Shown here: positions 55,001 to 63,047 of the stretch, piece by piece
Layout: every line of letters starts with the position of its first letter
Numbering within the stretch: the first letter of the stretch is position 1
Source: Durusdinium trenchii
Taxonomy: Eukaryota; Sar; Dinophyceae; Suessiales; Symbiodiniaceae
Reading direction: 5' to 3'
DNA length: 64,000 nt
NCBI GenBank assembly: GCA_963970005.1
Contig: CAXAMN010027395.1
Coordinates: 383,455 to 447,454 of the forward strand
Position numbers and translations under genes: made by a program
The notes under the pieces: generated by a model
Databases searched by the model: none
What the model saw: the letters and a program-made list of their open reading frames with translations, nothing else
What the model was told of the DNA's origin: nothing

Positions 55001-57477
55001 CCTCTTAAAGGCTTAAACAACAAGAAGTGCAACGCCCAACGCGTCCTGCACTTTGGGCTGCCTCTCAGAGCTGAGAATGAAATTATCATACGCTCCAGTG
55101 GAAGACAAAAAAAACTATTGGACTAAATTATGTAGGTAAAGATGTTCAAAGAAACATAGCAGGCAGATCATCGAATAGAGGCCGGTAGGTGTTTCACCTG
55201 ATAAGTGGCTGACATCCCAGTTATTAGTGATAGGATGCGATAGGTGTCTCAATTGGATCTGGGGAGAAAGTGCACCGCTGCAGGAGCTACGAAAGCGAGT
55301 GCTGGACTTGGAAGCAGAGAGCGACATGGCTGAAGTGAAGTTGCTGGCTGGTCGTTTCGTCGTTTCGGTCTAATTTGGATCGTTTTTTTTTGTAGGTAGT
55401 CTGCCTGCTTTGATAGACCATTGTTTGTGGGCTCAAGTTGCAAGTCTGGCAATGCATTGAACAATTATTCCTTCCGTTCAATAAACTGGATTGTGAACTG
55501 TGAACCCAATTATCCTCTACCAGTGAGATGCATTTCTCATCATTTCTCACTTCGTAAGTTTGAGGTGACAACGAGATGTTTTTCTTTTTCATCTCATCTA
55601 CCAGTCCGATTTGACTTCACCCATGACCGGACAGCTGTATGTTTCGACCGGACAGCTGCGGACAGCTGTATCTCCTTGAACCTTTGGAGAGATTGGATGC
55701 GTCTGTTGAACCCAACAAGCAAGTCACGTACCTGTCATATTCGCGCGCGGCCTTCAGGGGACAAGGAGCGGACCAAGCGAAAAGACTTGGAGGTGCTGGA
55801 GCCCGGTCTTGTGTGACTCGAGCTACTCGTGCGTGGTCGAAAAGTACCATAAGCAAAGCAGAGTCTCCGTACTACTAGAAGAATCCGGCCCTGAAACGCA
55901 CGACAATGAGAAGGTACAAACCTATTCAAAGTGGAAGGCCCAATAGTCTTCGGGGCAAAAGACTTCAGTTGAACAGTTGGTGGTTCTTCTTAGGACCAGA
56001 TTCATGGACTTTCTTTGAGAATGTCGTGAGGGTCTGTCGTTTTTTTATGTGTCCACTTTATGTAGGGCAGGGCCGGGATGTTCGACTTAGGCGAAGAATA
56101 CCCCGAAGCATACCCTCTACCCCAGAGCAAACCCCTGAAGCATCCCCGAAGCATACCTCGCATACCCCGATGGTCAAACATCCCGGCCCGGGAACGTTAA
56201 ATACAAACCCAGATGCTGCTTTGTGTGTTTTTTCTTGGATGTATTCAGCCCGCAGTTGGCCTCACAGCATTTAGCTCCTAGTTTAGAACTGTTGTGTTCA
56301 GTGTTTGTCGCAACTTCCTGGGATCCAGGCGTCATGCTTGCAGCACTGGAAGCAGCTGAGCAGCGCAGTTACAAATCCTTCCTGGTGTTCCAAACTTCTA
56401 AGCATTTCCAAAGATTTGTGCACCCAGCCAAAACAACCCAAACTTTTTTAATTTTCCTTCCGCCATGACACGCATACTGTGCTGCCGTGATTTCTCGCAG
56501 CCGGTGGAGAGATCCCGCTTGGTGGTGCTGCAGCGTCGGTCCACAGAAGAGTCCTGGGGCCTCAAGATCAGCACTTCAGAGGATGGTTTGTTCATCCAGG
56601 AACTGCAGGTACCTCATTTGCAAACCAGAGGATTGTGTTTTTCTGCGGCTGTTTTTGGGTTGGAGGCCATCGCTATTAGGTGTATTTCTGCGGCTGTTTT
56701 TGGAGTTTTCAATCAGTCCTTGCGGCAGCGATCCTTGCGGGTATCCGCCGTTCCGGCGGGTCAGCGGATCAATGGAGAACTTGCGGATCAACGGATTTCA
56801 TGATCCATCAATATTTATCATATGCTGCATGTGTTTCTCGCTCTGCTTTTCCTGTTGTTTGGTCACTGATACAACACCTTGGCTGCTCATCAGCTCATTG
56901 TCGACCACTTGGCCTCCCAACTCACGATGAGAAATGTTAACTTGAATTTGAGATGCCACACGTTCTAAAATCAGCGTTCGCAAAATAATGATACGTTAAA
57001 AAAGCTAAAAACTGAGCACTCATTTTGGGATGTCACAGAGCGTTCGCAAATTAGCTATTCTTGACCAGTTGTCGATGCTTGCTGCTATTGTCGCGTGAAA
57101 CACATTGAAACACCTCCCGTTCGGTGCTGTAAGGATTCACCATCCTTGGCAAAATGGCACCAGGAGCACCCAGCACCCAGGTGTCAGATACAGCCGGCAC
57201 TGGCCATTTTGGAGGTCAACGGCAAGGAAGACAGCGAAGAGATCTTTGACCAGTTTCGCACGGCCACTCTGGTGGAGATTCTCGGTCCGATTTGGGGGAA
57301 GTCGCCGTGCCCACTTTTTGTTGCTTTATGTTCCTAGTAGCTTCTTGTTTCTAATAGCTTCTTGTTACTACTAGTAAGGCACTTGTTACTAGTAGCGATG
57401 CACTTGTTCCTAGTAGCGTCCTTGCTCCTTTCCCCCCAGCATTTGGAGCAAGTCCTGTCCAGTGGTTGGTCTTTTAG
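41793..57477 (+). CDS. Long coiled-coil protein with C-terminal PDZ domain, ~30 short exons
   Basis: A run of small plus-strand exons, most 35-180 nt, encoding Glu/Gln/Leu/Arg-rich heptad sequence, followed by two exons that together form a PDZ domain and a short tail ending at 57477. The exon blocks are listed separately. Phase continuity holds across many proposed introns: 44145-44200 to 44726-44794 to 45408-45464 to 46049; 49984-50049 to 50180-50237 to 50525; 51745-51794 to 52799-52859 to 53460-53509 to 54201; 55284-55350 to 55758-55805 to 55879-55913; 56329-56384 to 56501-56608 to 57134-57284. Long coiled coils with PDZ modules usually act as cytoskeletal or membrane-linked scaffolds (general knowledge; role here inferred). 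No initiator exon was found, so the gene probably begins upstream. Some exons may belong to a neighbouring paralogue. Confidence 0.6.
43217..45464 (+). CDS. Coiled-coil gene, exon block 2
   Basis: 43217-43316 (TCTCAG; TCTG|GTGATG): VRLEQQQLEELQRQTQRQEQ, EKADLQKDLAVRS, phase 0 to 1. 43631 to about 43690: SFFRQEELAEAKKEVEAQ, phase 1 entry; its donor is uncertain (a GC site CAGA|GCAGCC would keep frame). 44145-44200 (GTGTTAG; TAGAG|GTGAGG): KLLEENARLAQKMASDVE. 44726-44794 (CCTTGCAG; GGCA|GTACGG): AARAEAELQKEDAQTAKEAS, ILA. 45408-45464 (TTTTGCCAG; AAAGA|GTATGT): AEHRQMELKEAHMFGWTER. The last three are all phase 0 to 0. Confidence 0.68.
46049..47075 (+). CDS. Coiled-coil gene, exon block 3
   Basis: 46049 to about 46116: VAEQQLKELQEMLSAERQKR, EAH; an in-frame stop follows unless a GC donor (CACAT|GCGTAG) is used. 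46429-46508 (GGGCGCAG; AGGCG|GTATTT): EAQQEEGRKLAAAMEASESL, QALRMR. 46973 to about 47070 (ACCGGCCAG): AKLSASEKAQEEALQKVHQL, EEERIKLQKDLED; its donor is unclear (a GA site CTAGAG|GACGGC is possible). LSAERQ and LQKDL motifs recur in other exons, suggesting exon duplication. Confidence 0.6.
47541..48934 (+). CDS. Coiled-coil gene, exon block 4
   Basis: 47541 to about 47690 (GTTTTCAG), a GC-rich exon with more than one open frame, the best reading VQDATARAAHAASAPSPEGA, GSAERPSPEGAAALSSG. About 48031-48130 reads SANLADLLYEATSRREEAER, GMRGMRGMRDA (donor GATGCT|GTGGAT). 48883-48934 (GGTTTAG; CCACG|GTGCAA): AVRERHLREQYQEAQTH, phase 0 to 1. The GC-rich exon is the weakest of the three. Confidence 0.5.
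48098..48124 (+). repeat. Three perfect 9-bp units (GGAATGCGC)
   Basis: An in-frame trinonamer encoding GMRGMRGMR inside a coiled-coil exon. Confidence 0.9.
48981..49354 (-). CDS. Minus-strand exon nested in the coiled-coil gene
   Basis: The minus strand has a strong acceptor (GATTTGTTTGCTTTAG) and a consensus donor (TTAGA|GTAAGT). From the acceptor it reads RVEAVESHGNSVNDLIGWLQ, KQSLDAVKAKRRNAAQLHAH, PNQKKTAVGCFLK. In another frame from about 49190 it reads CMNLADCYGLEYYYPIPKVK, LWTGVLLGEALWMFDQFGF, NKQHIFSHLDDPEGIR up to the donor. The frame change near 49190 means a small indel, an unseen short intron or a decayed copy. Family not recognised. Confidence 0.48.
49505..49600 (+). CDS. Possible additional coiled-coil gene exon
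   Basis: The plus frame reads AGLVEATREHRAPGTGEALD, KVAKDFREHQ. GC-rich and helical like its neighbours, but acceptor and donor are unclear. Confidence 0.33.
49984..50602 (+). CDS. Coiled-coil gene, exon block 5
   Basis: 49984-50049 (CAGCGTCAG; GAACGC|GTCGTA): EAQRLKTLTVKLTQQNEGLL, ER, phase 0 to 0. 50180-50237 (GGCCAGGCAG; GGCG|GTAAAG): LEFKSSTVMLLEGPTKFQG, phase 0 to 1. 50525 onward (ACGGCAAGCAG), phase 1 entry: ARAEAQQLQRRSEEAEA, ending either at a GC site (GCCGAG|GCGGGG, 50572) or at GCGAAC|GTCACC (50602). All three joins keep frame. Confidence 0.63.
51161..53509 (+). CDS. Coiled-coil gene, exon block 6
   Basis: 51161-51297 (GTGCGCCAG; GAAAG|GTATTT): AGVKKAAESQKILENYVWAQ, KDGLHPGTAPEERDESG. 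51745-51794 (GAGACCGAG; CGCAT|GTCGGG): VREVADQLTVLLHENRM, phase 0 to 2. 52799-52859 (CTCTTCGCAG; CAAGC|GTTGAA), phase 2 entry: AAKRRSGRSAPSRTPQAAAS, a basic Ser/Ala-rich insert; a rival frame reads CEAQKRSFRTIQDTASGRK. 53460-53509 (TTTTCTAG; GGAGC|GTCCGG): ELVDQNLSLRRSIAQGA, phase 0 to 2. QLTVLLHENR closely matches QRQTVLLHQNAE of the 42950 exon. Confidence 0.6.
52097..52165. repeat. CTACTAG array 8
   Basis: CTACTACTAGTAACAAGAAG, then GGAGCTCTTGGCATCGCTAC and TAGGAGCAAGAACGCTACTAG. It lies in an intron of the coiled-coil gene. No flanking direct repeat detected. Confidence 0.7.
53102..53243. repeat. (GA)n and GATGAC-type microsatellites
   Basis: A (GA)n run at 53102-53121 and a (GAT/GAC)n-like run at 53219-53243, both in a coiled-coil gene intron. 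Confidence 0.85.
54201..55913 (+). CDS. Coiled-coil gene, exon block 7
   Basis: 54201 to about 54252 or 54278 (CCTGAGGAG), phase 2 entry: QEGEQRELQVLREQNHQLAR, K. 54842-54976 (GCCTTTAG): GTCMKCEEENAPAEARYAID, SIGRRKDTQLTEQETRHAS, HLEEP; a stop follows unless a donor precedes it. 55284-55350 (ACCGCTGCAG; GGCTG|GTCGTT): ELRKRVLDLEAESDMAEVKL, LA, phase 0 to 1. 55758-55805 (GGCCTTCAG; GCCCG|GTCTTG): DKERTKRKDLEVLEP. 55879-55913 (TACTACTAG; GAGAAG|GTACAA): ESGPETHDNEK. The last three are phase compatible in sequence. Confidence 0.62.
56060..56180 (+). CDS. Possible exon built of degenerate 14-bp repeats
   Basis: After TGTAGGGCAG a phase 0 frame reads GRDVRLRRRIPRSIPSTPEQ, TPEASPKHTSHTPM to a donor-like CGATG|GTCAAA. 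About five copies of CCCCGAAGCATACC-like units make up the DNA. A second frame reads AGMFDLGEEYPEAYPLPQS. Coding status uncertain. Confidence 0.35.
56329..57477 (+). CDS. Coiled-coil gene, exon block 8: PDZ domain and C-terminus
   Basis: 56329-56384 (GGGATCCAG; TCCTG|GTGTTC): VMLAALEAAEQRSYKSFL. 56501-56608 (GATTTCTCGCAG; CTGCAG|GTACCT): PVERSRLVVLQRRSTEESWG, LKISTSEDGLFIQELQ, the first half of a PDZ domain with WGLKI at the carboxylate-binding loop position and a DGLFIQEL strand. 57134-57284 (CTGTAAG; TCTCG|GTCCGA): DSPSLAKWHQEHPAPR, QPALAILEVNGKEDSEEIFD, QFRTATLVEIL, containing the hallmark ILEVNG strand and following helix. 57440-57477 (CCCCCCAG), phase 1 entry: AFGASPVQWLVF and a stop. 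The joins are phase 0, phase 0 and phase 1. Confidence 0.68.
57331..57428. repeat. CTACTAG array 9, filling a short intron
   Basis: Reverse-orientation units (CTAGTAGCTTCTTGTTTC, TTACTACTAGTAAGGCAC, TTACTAGTAGCGATGCAC, TAGTAGCGTCCTTGCTCC). They occupy 98 of the 155 nt between the PDZ exon ending at 57284 and the exon at 57440. Confidence 0.75.
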
Positions 57478-58658
57478 GCCTGAAACGAGGCAGACAGGAG
57501 CTGTTTGCGTTCTGTGGGCAGAAGCTGAGGTGATCGTTCAGGGGGCTGACTTGACCCGAGTGTTGTTGGAGAACATTTCTCGACCCAGGTGTCCCCTTTT
57601 TCATGTTCCATTTTTGACACGAAGTTGTGAAAGTGTCAAATTTGAAATCCCCCGACCTCCCCACGCATTCGACAAATTGACAAATGTTTTACCCAACCTG
57701 AGCTTGTCAGTGCGAGCAGAATTGACCAAGTATTGGTATGAGTGGGTTGATGTATGATAAAGTCACACAGTCACACGACACTGTTTCGACTTACACACTG
57801 TGCTGAGTGATCTTTGGGTTTGTTTTTGTTGGGGATTTGCCCAGAGAGAAGAAGATCACTCGGTCCTGGAATGGAACCCTTTTCTATGCAGAACTTGTAT
57901 GAGTTTTTGGGATAATGTACTGTTGTAGTCAGTGTCAAAAGCTGAAAAAAAAAACAAACCACATCACCAGCACACCACTGTAAACTGCCTACTGAAACAA
58001 AGGATGGCAACCATGTACGCCACAGCGAATGGACATGTTCCAAGAAATAAACACAGCAGTTTTCAATGTTCAACAAGGTTTGTAGGGAGAGGCAGGGGCC
58101 AAGAAGAGGTTTATATGGTACCTGTTGGTGGTACTCCCATTCCTACTGCCCCCTTCTAAATTTCCGGATAGACCGTGGACCGTGGCCATTGCCATAGCAG
58201 ATCTCACGTATCCCTGCTCATGCGCGAATCAAGCCCTCGGCTGCAGTGTGTGGGCATCGTGATGCTCCAACTTTGTCAGCCAGCAACACCATAAGAGACC
58301 GACACCAACAAAGACACTTGCTTGAACCAAGGCAGAACGTCTAGAACTACAAAGAGCTAGTCACAAATGCAAGACCATGCCAATTGGTTGACATCTATAT
58401 AACTAACGAATAAGGTTCCTGCTTGCTGCATCAACGACACTATCCATTTCCAGATCCTGTTCATATAATATGCTGGCTTGTTTGATTCAGGTGTATCTTC
58501 AACAAAGCAGTTGGCGTGTTGCCAGGTGTAAAGTGTTAGCCTAGTGACCCATAAGGGAGCATAGGGTATCTCAGACTTCAAGTGTTTCTCTTTCCTGCCC
58601 ACTTGCTCTTCCCCCATTCCGCTGGTTCCAGACAACCTCTTCCCACTCCACGGTTCAG

Positions 58659-59765
58659 GATGACCCTCTCTTCAGTGATGACTCTATCGCAACAGCAAAA
58701 CTTTGCGATCGCAGCTAAGAGGGACAGAAAAGAGAAAGAATTGGCTGCAGTCGGTGAGTTGCTCCATGCGGTGGATGGAGCGACAGCAGGCCAATGCTCC
58801 ATTTGTTTGGATGAGATGCAGCAGGATTCCAAGGTGGTTCAGCTAAGCTGTGGTCATGTTTTTCACAAGGCATGTGTCAAAAAGTGGCTACTGACCAAGA
58901 GGATGACATGCCCTTTGTGCAAACAAACCCCTGTGGCTGAGAAGGCCAGAGGTTGCTCACATTTTTCTTGAATTTCTATATGTACAGTATTGTTTGTTTC
59001 CTCGTTGTGCAGCCCCGGAATTCAAGCGCTGGGAGCATAGCACAATCTGTATATCGCTTCGTGAAGCTGCGCGATGCCCACAATGCTGTGTGGAATGTGT
59101 GGCATGTTCTATTCACAAGGATTCAGAGGATCTCAGTGGAATTCAGGGCATCAGTTCAAGGTGATTGGCACATATTGGCACAAATTGTTTAATGTTACCA
59201 TCAAGGGTATCCCGGCACTTTTTTTTTCTCTGGGTTTGGACTGCAACAGTTTTTCCTTGTTTTAACAATTCATGGGCTATATTATAACAGCAAGGTGTGG
59301 ATGTGGTTGAATATGCCACGCCCCTGGTTTGGTAGATGTTTTGGCTGGAAGCATTGTGAGCATCCGCGCTGATCCGGTGTTCATTCTTGTGGAGGGGGGG
59401 CAGCTGCTCAAAATGCATCTATAGACTCTGGCACTAGTTTGTAACACGCAAAGACATGCCATGTATAACAAAGGAATAACTTATGGTGTTCCTCAGCATT
59501 CATCATGTCAAATTGTCAAATGTTGGCACTGTCCATCCACAGTACTACAGTGTATATATAGCAAACAACCAAACAAACATCAGATTGTTGAGTGATCATG
59601 AAAAAGCTGATCCCCTCCATTGCTGCAAAGCTTTGGAGAGCTCTGTGGCAGACCCTTCACTCTCAAGTGACGCAAAAGGCTCAAAGGTACATCTCGATTT
59701 GCAGAATGTTGGAGACAGAGGAGCTTGGATTCGATGTGCAAGAATTGCTATCCGGTGTTTGTTGA
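58659..59765 (+). CDS. RING-H2 finger protein, probable E3 ubiquitin ligase, three exons
   Basis: Exon one (58659-58951; ATG at 58660 right after a CGGTTCAG acceptor) reads MTLSSVMTLSQQQNFAIAAK, a Lys/Glu-rich linker and the RING: Cys-x2-Cys in QCSICLDEM, CGHVFHKAC supplying Cys-His-His-Cys, and CPLCKQ closing the site. Spacing fits RING-H2, which recruits ubiquitin-loaded E2 enzymes (family knowledge). Exon two (59013-59160) reads PEFKRWEHSTICISLREAA, RCPQCCVECVACSIHKDSED, SGIQGISSR, with a second Cys cluster. Exon three (59705-59765) reads MLETEELGFDVQELLSGVC and stops. Introns of 61 and 544 nt are both GT-AG and phase compatible. Substrate unknown; the start could be further upstream, since the frame is open to 58582. 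Confidence 0.68.
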
Positions 59766-59810
59766 ATAAGACAGCAAAAGGTGTCGCACAAGACTAAGAC
59801 CAAGGCCTAC

Positions 59811-59911
59811 TTTGACAAGAACGCTGCTACTAGGAGCAAGGACGCTACTAGGGGCTCCTGGCCTTACTACTAGTAGCAAGAAGCTACTAGTAACAAGAAC
59901 GCTACTTGTAG
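59811..59911. repeat. CTACTAG array 10
   Basis: GCTGCTACTAGGAGCAAGG, ACGCTACTAGGGGCTCCTGG, CCTTACTACTAGTAGCAAG, AAGCTACTAGTAACAAGAAC. No clear flanking duplication. Confidence 0.75.
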
Positions 59912-60033
59912 GTTTCACAAGTGTGGCTTTACGAGAGCCCCAATGTCCATTCGCAGTCCCATCACAGGCAGCGGCTGATGCTGGAGGAGACCGGAGAGTC
60001 CTGGGCTGTTGGATGTGTCCGCTTTGAAATACA
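59912..60033 (+). CDS. Possible exon ending at a consensus donor
   Basis: After GCTACTTGTAG, at the very end of the CTACTAG array, a frame reads VSQVWLYESPNVHSQSHHRQ, RLMLEETGESWAVGCVRFEI and ends at ATACA|GTAAGT. A rival frame (FHKCGFTRAPMSIRSPITGS) stops early. If the acceptor is real, the array supplies it. Confidence 0.35.
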
Positions 60034-60312
60034 GTAAGTCCCTCCTAAAAATGACATCGAAGGCAAAGACCAGTGTCCAGCAGGAAGCCCAGTCCCAGAT
60101 GGGTAGAAGCGTTTTAGATGGTGTTGTGGCTGAGTGGTCCTGGTAGAAGAAATAACTGGCTTCCACTTGCATAGTACTGCCAAGGACATCTCAACTGCTG
60201 GACTCTGAAAAAATGCATAGGACTTGAAAAAAAAAAGAAAAAACAATCCTGAGAGACTCTTTAGTGAGTAAACCAAAAAAACAAAAAAGAATCCTGACAG
60301 AGTCTTTGGACA

Positions 60313-60334
60313 CCCCCCCCCCCAAAAAAAAAAA
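60313..60334. repeat. C(11)A(11) homopolymer pair
   Basis: Eleven Cs followed by eleven As; the length is likely unreliable in sequencing. Confidence 0.9.
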
Positions 60335-60675
60335 GGTAAAATGGGGGTTCTGGGGAGTTCTTGTTCATCAATCACCTCGTTGAATTTTCTTGGCTCTTGA
60401 AAATTTGTGTTGAGCATTTGTCGTTTTTCTGGAGTCTTGTTATGCGTGTTTTAGGGTCATAACTTAATAACTTTCACTTCATTGTTTGGATTGAATGAAG
60501 GGGATAATTGTTGAGGTGGTCAGAGTTTCTATGTGTAGGTTCAGGTTCAAATTCTACCAAGCTGTTCTTCAAAGATGTCGAATTATTTGCTTCAAATTCA
60601 TGTATTGATTGAGGTTAGGCGCTGTTTGGTTTTGCATATCAAGCATCCTTCGATCCAAAGCCAGTTTGGCACAAA

Positions 60676-61794
60676 TTGACTGAACCGATGTATTGTCCTT
60701 TTTCTTTGACATTCTGCAGATGCATCTTTGTGAGGCAGGTTCAGCTTGCGCCAGGCCGGTTCATCCTTCCAAGCGGTCACACACGAACACAGCCTGCAAG
60801 GGCTTTTCCACCGCAGACCATTAAAACTGGTTGGACTTTGTTGAGCACAGGGAGCGTTGTAGTGCTGGTTCTCCAAGCTATTCAAAGGTTCCTTCCTGGC
60901 TTCTTCATGAACAGGGCAGTGAGGAAGGCTGGGCAAAGGCTGGAAAGGCAAGAGCCCGCCCCTGCACGGCCTCTCGAGGAGGAATACATCAAGGATTTCA
61001 TCAACTTACCTCAACGTGAAGCTTTGAGCACCCCTTCCTTCTTGGTGGTCAGTGGTTCCCAAGGCATTGGGAAATCAACCATGCTGAACAATCTCATGTG
61101 TGAGCATGTGAAGAATGGCAAAAGGGTGCTGCCGCTCAAGATGTCAAGCCGTCCTGGTGAGGACTTGAAGCTCAATGAAGCGCTGCCCAAAGCATTGCAA
61201 GCAGTAAATCTGCAAGTTCAACTTGGAGGTCAGCGTGTCTGCTGTGGCCGACATCATCATAGATCGGTTTGACATGTCAGATTTGGTGGTGGTGCGACCG
61301 CTGCCTTTCGACGATTTCGTATTTGTGGTCAAGGAGGTGGCACAGCACGGAAACAACTTCCGGACGCTGAACAAGGTTCTTGCCGACGATGAGATAGAGG
61401 AGGTGTTAAAGCACTACTACATCCGCGCAGGGGGCAACTTCCGCGCCTTGGACTTGATACTGCGAAACGTCTCCAGAGAAGGTAAGAATGGTGCGGATGC
61501 GGTCATCAAGCAGGTTGAGAAGTGGTACGAGGAGAGAGTGAAACCAATTGAGAAGAAACTGGACGAAGAGGAAGTGAAGGACTATCTCCTCAAGGTGGCA
61601 GAGGCAGGACCCATGGGGTATCTCCCGCAGAGGGAGGGGACCAACATGAAGTTGAAGCTTCTTCGTGAGGAGCCCGCGGACTGCGTCCTGAGGAGGACAA
61701 CCACTTAAGTGTGGCTTTGAAGCATTGGCATTTCGTCGCCAAGCTCTTTCAAGAGGATGAGCAGAAGTTGAGGGATGCAGGATACATGTGAGCT
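60676..61794 (+). pseudogene. Intronless P-loop NTPase relic lacking Walker B
   Basis: Segment one (60676-61207 region) has a membrane-like stretch (STGSVVVLVLQAIQRFLPGF) and a Walker A P-loop (VVSGSQGIGKSTMLNNLM). After about 60 more codons the frame shifts near 61205-61223 and continues LEVSVSAVADIIIDRFDMSD, LVVVRPLPFDDFVFVVKEV, YYIRAGGNFRALDLILRNVS, the C-terminal side of an AAA/STAND-like ATPase. A second shift at about 61665-61690 leads to LRPEEDNHLSVALKHWHFVA, KLFQEDEQKLRDAGYM and a stop. The Walker B segment normally found between these parts is absent. Intronless, frame-broken and missing a core motif: most likely a retrocopy pseudogene, though assembly error could explain the shifts. 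Confidence 0.62.
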
Positions 61795-61880
61795 TCGCCA
61801 GTGAAAAGAACTGTGGCGCTTGAGATGTTTTGTGGGTGAGTCATCCAAGAGCAATCTTCACACATTGCATGCATAACCGC

Positions 61881-62056
61881 AGATACCCAACCCTAGTATC
61901 AATGATACCCAGATACCAGTATCTAACTATCAACGATACCCACAACCTAGTATCAATGAAACAAACATCCAAGTATCAATGATACCCAGAACCAAGTATC
62001 AATGATACCCCGATACCAGTATCCAAGTATCAATGATACCCAGAACCAAGTATCGA
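61881..62056. repeat. Minisatellite with GTATCAATGATAC palindromes
   Basis: About eight degenerate units of 20-25 bp such as AAGTATCAATGATACCCAGA and ACCAGTATCTAACTATCAAC. Each intact unit holds the inverted repeat GTATC-AAT-GATAC. Confidence 0.85.
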
Positions 62057-62390
62057 GAGACGGGAAACTTCAGAGTTTGACTTCTATATAAACCAGAACT
62101 TGGAGAGAGTGGCTTAACCTAAAGAAACTCCAGAGCTTGACACTTGAACAGTGGAAGAAGTGGCTTATCCAAGCAACCTCTCAAAGCCTGACATTTGGCA
62201 AACATTTCCACTAAACTCACTAATATATCCATAAGTTGGATTGACCTATATACATCTATCTCTCTATCTATCTACCTATCTCTTGTTCTATCGTTCATCC
62301 TGCTTGGTCAGAAGGGAGGTCTTCATCCACTTGAGGGGGGTCGGGGGATGCGTGGGCGTGCGTCGTTGTCGCCGACTCACCGTCACCGGG

Positions 62391-62790
62391 TTGACAATTT
62401 GGAGTTTCCAGGGCTGTCAGCGACTGATGACGCAAGTAAATCCCGGGCAGAAAAGGTGCACAACTGTTGTCAGGCGGACCAAGCAGTGCCAGCGTTGAAG
62501 TGTCGGAGGAGCCCAGATGGCGATGTGCTGTGGGTCCTTTGCTGGGTCAACGGGCGACCGCCGCATCGTCGGACCGGGGAACTTCTGCCGTTTCTGCTTC
62601 GCCAAGGCCACTGGTGGCTGGCTTAGACGAGATGGCCTTGGAAGCTCGAGAGGCGGAGAACCCTCGTCGACCGTCCTTTTGGGCGGGAGAAGCGTCAGCA
62701 GGTTTGGCAGTGCCCAGCTGGGTTTTCACGAAAGAAGCGTCAGCAGTGAATGGTTTCTACACCCGAACCCGACCCGAACCCAATTGTAGT
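62391..62790 (+). CDS. Coding-like GC-rich region, three open frames
   Basis: One frame (to 62626) reads GLSATDDASKSRAEKVHNC, CRRSPDGDVLWVLCWVNG. A second (62467 on, after GTTGTCAG) reads SASVEVSEEPRWRCAVGP and GLDEMALEAREAENPRRPS, more like the coiled-coil exons. A third reads IVGPGNFCRFCFAKATGG. Real exon(s) are likely but the frame is not settled. Confidence 0.35.
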
Positions 62791-63047
62791 GTGAGCAAAC
62801 CAACCCCTATATTTGTAACTCTATGTTATTTTGTTCTGCATGTTGGGATCCTACTGCGCTGTGCCTTAGCTAGAGCCAGGGAGATAGTCGCCGAACAATA
62901 TGTTGTTCTATCAGCACACCAGGGGAGACGGATGATGACCCACCATTGTGTACTTTGATGGTAATCAAACATGTAAAGAAAAACACATCAAACCTGGGAT
63001 TCATGCTTGGAACTCAAGGCCCAATCCCCGCACTCCGACTTTCACAG

